Assembly: GCF_003752405.1 (NCBI RefSeq)
Contig: NZ_RKHK01000001.1
Coordinates: 1,922,001 to 1,986,000, forward strand
DNA length: 64,000 nucleotides
Reading direction: 5' to 3'
From: Bogoriella caseilytica
GTDB lineage: Bacteria; Actinomycetota; Actinomycetes; Actinomycetales; Actinomycetaceae
In this document: piece after piece, positions 63,275 to 64,000 of the stretch
Numbering within the stretch: position 1 is the first letter of the stretch
Layout: each line of letters opens with the position of its first letter
Notes under the pieces: generated by a model
Told to the model about the DNA's origin: nothing
What the model saw: only the letters and a program-made list of their open reading frames with translations
Database searches by the model: none
Translations under genes and position numbers: made by a program

Positions 63275-64000
63275 ATGCGCAGCGTCTCCGAGCACCTGTC
63301 CGCCTGCCTCGCGGCGGTCTCCCAGCTCCCGCCGCTGGAGGTGCTGCTACCCGACACGGTGGGTTGCGTGCTCGCCGACGACGTCATCGCCGGGGCTGAT
63401 CTGCCTGTGGACGATCTGGCGGGTCTGGACGGGTACGCCGTGCGGGCGCAGGACGTGACGACGGCGACGGCGGAGGATCCGGCCCGGTTGCGCGTGCTCG
63501 ATGAGTTGCGCGCCGGCGCGGTCGATCCGCTGCGGCTCATTCCCGGATCCGCTGTTCGCATCGCTTCGGGCGCGCCCCTGCCGGGTGAGGCCAACGCCGT
63601 GGTCCCCATTGAGCAGACGGATTTCGGCCGCGCCGAGGTGGAGATCCGCGCGAGTGTCGCTGCGGGGGAGAACGTGCGCCGCAAAGCTGAAGACCTCCGC
63701 GGCGGGGAGGTGGTGCTCGCCGCCGGTGAGCGCATCGGCGCGCGCCAGATCGCGCTGCTGGCCGCCGCCGGCCGCGGGCGGGTCAGTGTCTATCCGCGCC
63801 CACGCGTCGTGATCGTTTCTATCGGTGACGAGCTGGTGGAGCCGGGAAGGCCCGCCTCGCCCGGCCAGGTGTATGACGCCAACGGGCACGCCCTGGCCAC
63901 GGCGCTGCAGGATGCCGGCGGGGCCACCTTCCGTGTGGCGGCCGTGCCCGACCGGCAGCACGAGTTGCGCGAAACTCTCGAGGATCAGCTGGTGCGCGCT
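63275..64000 (+). CDS. moeA: Molybdopterin molybdenumtransferase MoeA, N-terminal part
   Basis: The first 242 residues are in the window; the gene continues beyond the right edge. They show the MoeA order: PVDDLAGLDGYAVRAQDV, LRAGAVDPLRLIPGSAVRIASGAPLPGEANAVVPIEQTD, a domain with AAGENVRRKAEDLRGGEVVLAAGERI, and the start of the MogA-like domain, VVIVSIGDELVEPGRPASPGQVYDANGHAL. The enzyme inserts molybdate into adenylylated molybdopterin. In mycobacteria galU lies between the cyclo-ligase and moeA; here it is absent and the two are divergent, 118 bp apart. Confidence 0.93.
   Translation, partial: MRSVSEHLSACLAAVSQLPPLEVLLPDTVGCVLADDVIAGADLPVDDLAGLDGYAVRAQDVTTATAEDPARLRVLDELRAGAVDPLRLIPGSAVRIASGAPLPGEANAVVPIEQTDFGRAEVEIRASVAAGENVRRKAEDLRGGEVVLAAGERIGARQIALLAAAGRGRVSVYPRPRVVIVSIGDELVEPGRPASPGQVYDANGHALATALQDAGGATFRVAAVPDRQHELRETLEDQLVRA

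Noticed and set aside
1-64000. CRISPR arrays, transposases, integrases, rRNA genes
   Set aside because: I looked for regularly spaced repeats, transposase or recombinase motifs and rRNA sequence, and found none.

Overview
The window looks like a chromosomal segment of a high-GC Actinomycetota, probably a Micrococcales-type genus. I infer this from GC-rich codons, GTG starts, a class E sortase, the actinobacterial form of SerC, a DtxR/IdeR regulator, and a mscL / SAF-domain / Ruc / 5-formyl-THF cyclo-ligase / moeA block like the Rv0985c-Rv0994 area of mycobacteria. The genus is not determinable here. I see no IS element, prophage or CRISPR array; the only RNA gene found is a tRNA-Arg(CCU).

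Region 1, about 1-9.5 kb, is a cell-surface and matrix region. It has a polysaccharide-priming sugar transferase (cut by the window edge), a class E sortase, and two paralogous cassettes. Each cassette encodes three small exported proteins with SipW-type signal peptides, a SipW-like signal peptidase (Ser/His/Asp) and an LSxTG wall-anchored protein. The cassettes flank a UDP-glucose 6-dehydrogenase gene on the opposite strand. This suggests coordinated polysaccharide and protein-fibre production. Region 2, 9.5-12.3 kb, holds an AI-2E family permease and a divergent SDR/TetR pair with two tandem operator palindromes.

Region 3, 12.3-38.4 kb, is a large catabolic locus for D-amino acids, N-acyl amino acids and peptides. 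It contains the trio M20 hydrolase / COG3375-like GNAT / NSAR-OSBS racemase, which matches the known irreversible D-to-L amino acid route through N-succinyl intermediates, plus an HTH-less RpiR-like SIS protein. Next are two pairs of class IV (D-type) aminotransferase with D-2-hydroxyacid dehydrogenase around a cytosolic penicillin-acylase homologue. Then comes a complete peptide ABC transporter bracketed by two D-aminoacylase-like amidohydrolases, an amidase, and a D-threonine aldolase/D-serine dehydratase-like enzyme. The block ends with a tryptophan 2-monooxygenase-like flavoenzyme, a nitrilase-family amidohydrolase and an Lrp/AsnC regulator, which could make arylacetic acids (an indole-3-acetamide type auxin route).

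Region 4, 38.4-52.9 kb, holds a TetR-controlled MMPL exporter with a C-terminal vestigial ABC-ATPase-like domain, coupled to a YhgE/Pip protein. It continues with PatB/MalY, a CE7 esterase, SerC, DeoC, DtxR/IdeR, a secreted NlpC/P60 hydrolase, a tandem universal stress protein, a DJ-1/PfpI protein, tRNA-Arg and a small PLDc_N membrane protein. Region 5, 53-64 kb, has a 1487-residue helicase-nuclease homologue that has lost its catalytic motifs, a small conserved partner, MscL, a SAF-domain protein and the Ruc-type redox chaperone. A CIRCE element sits between ruc and an exported penicillin-acylase homologue. 5-formyl-THF cyclo-ligase and the start of moeA close the window.

A pattern across the window is leaderless transcription. 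At least twelve genes have a TANNNT -10 box exactly 6 or 7 nt before the start codon and no Shine-Dalgarno, which also supports several start choices made here. All calls are from reading the sequence; no database search was run.
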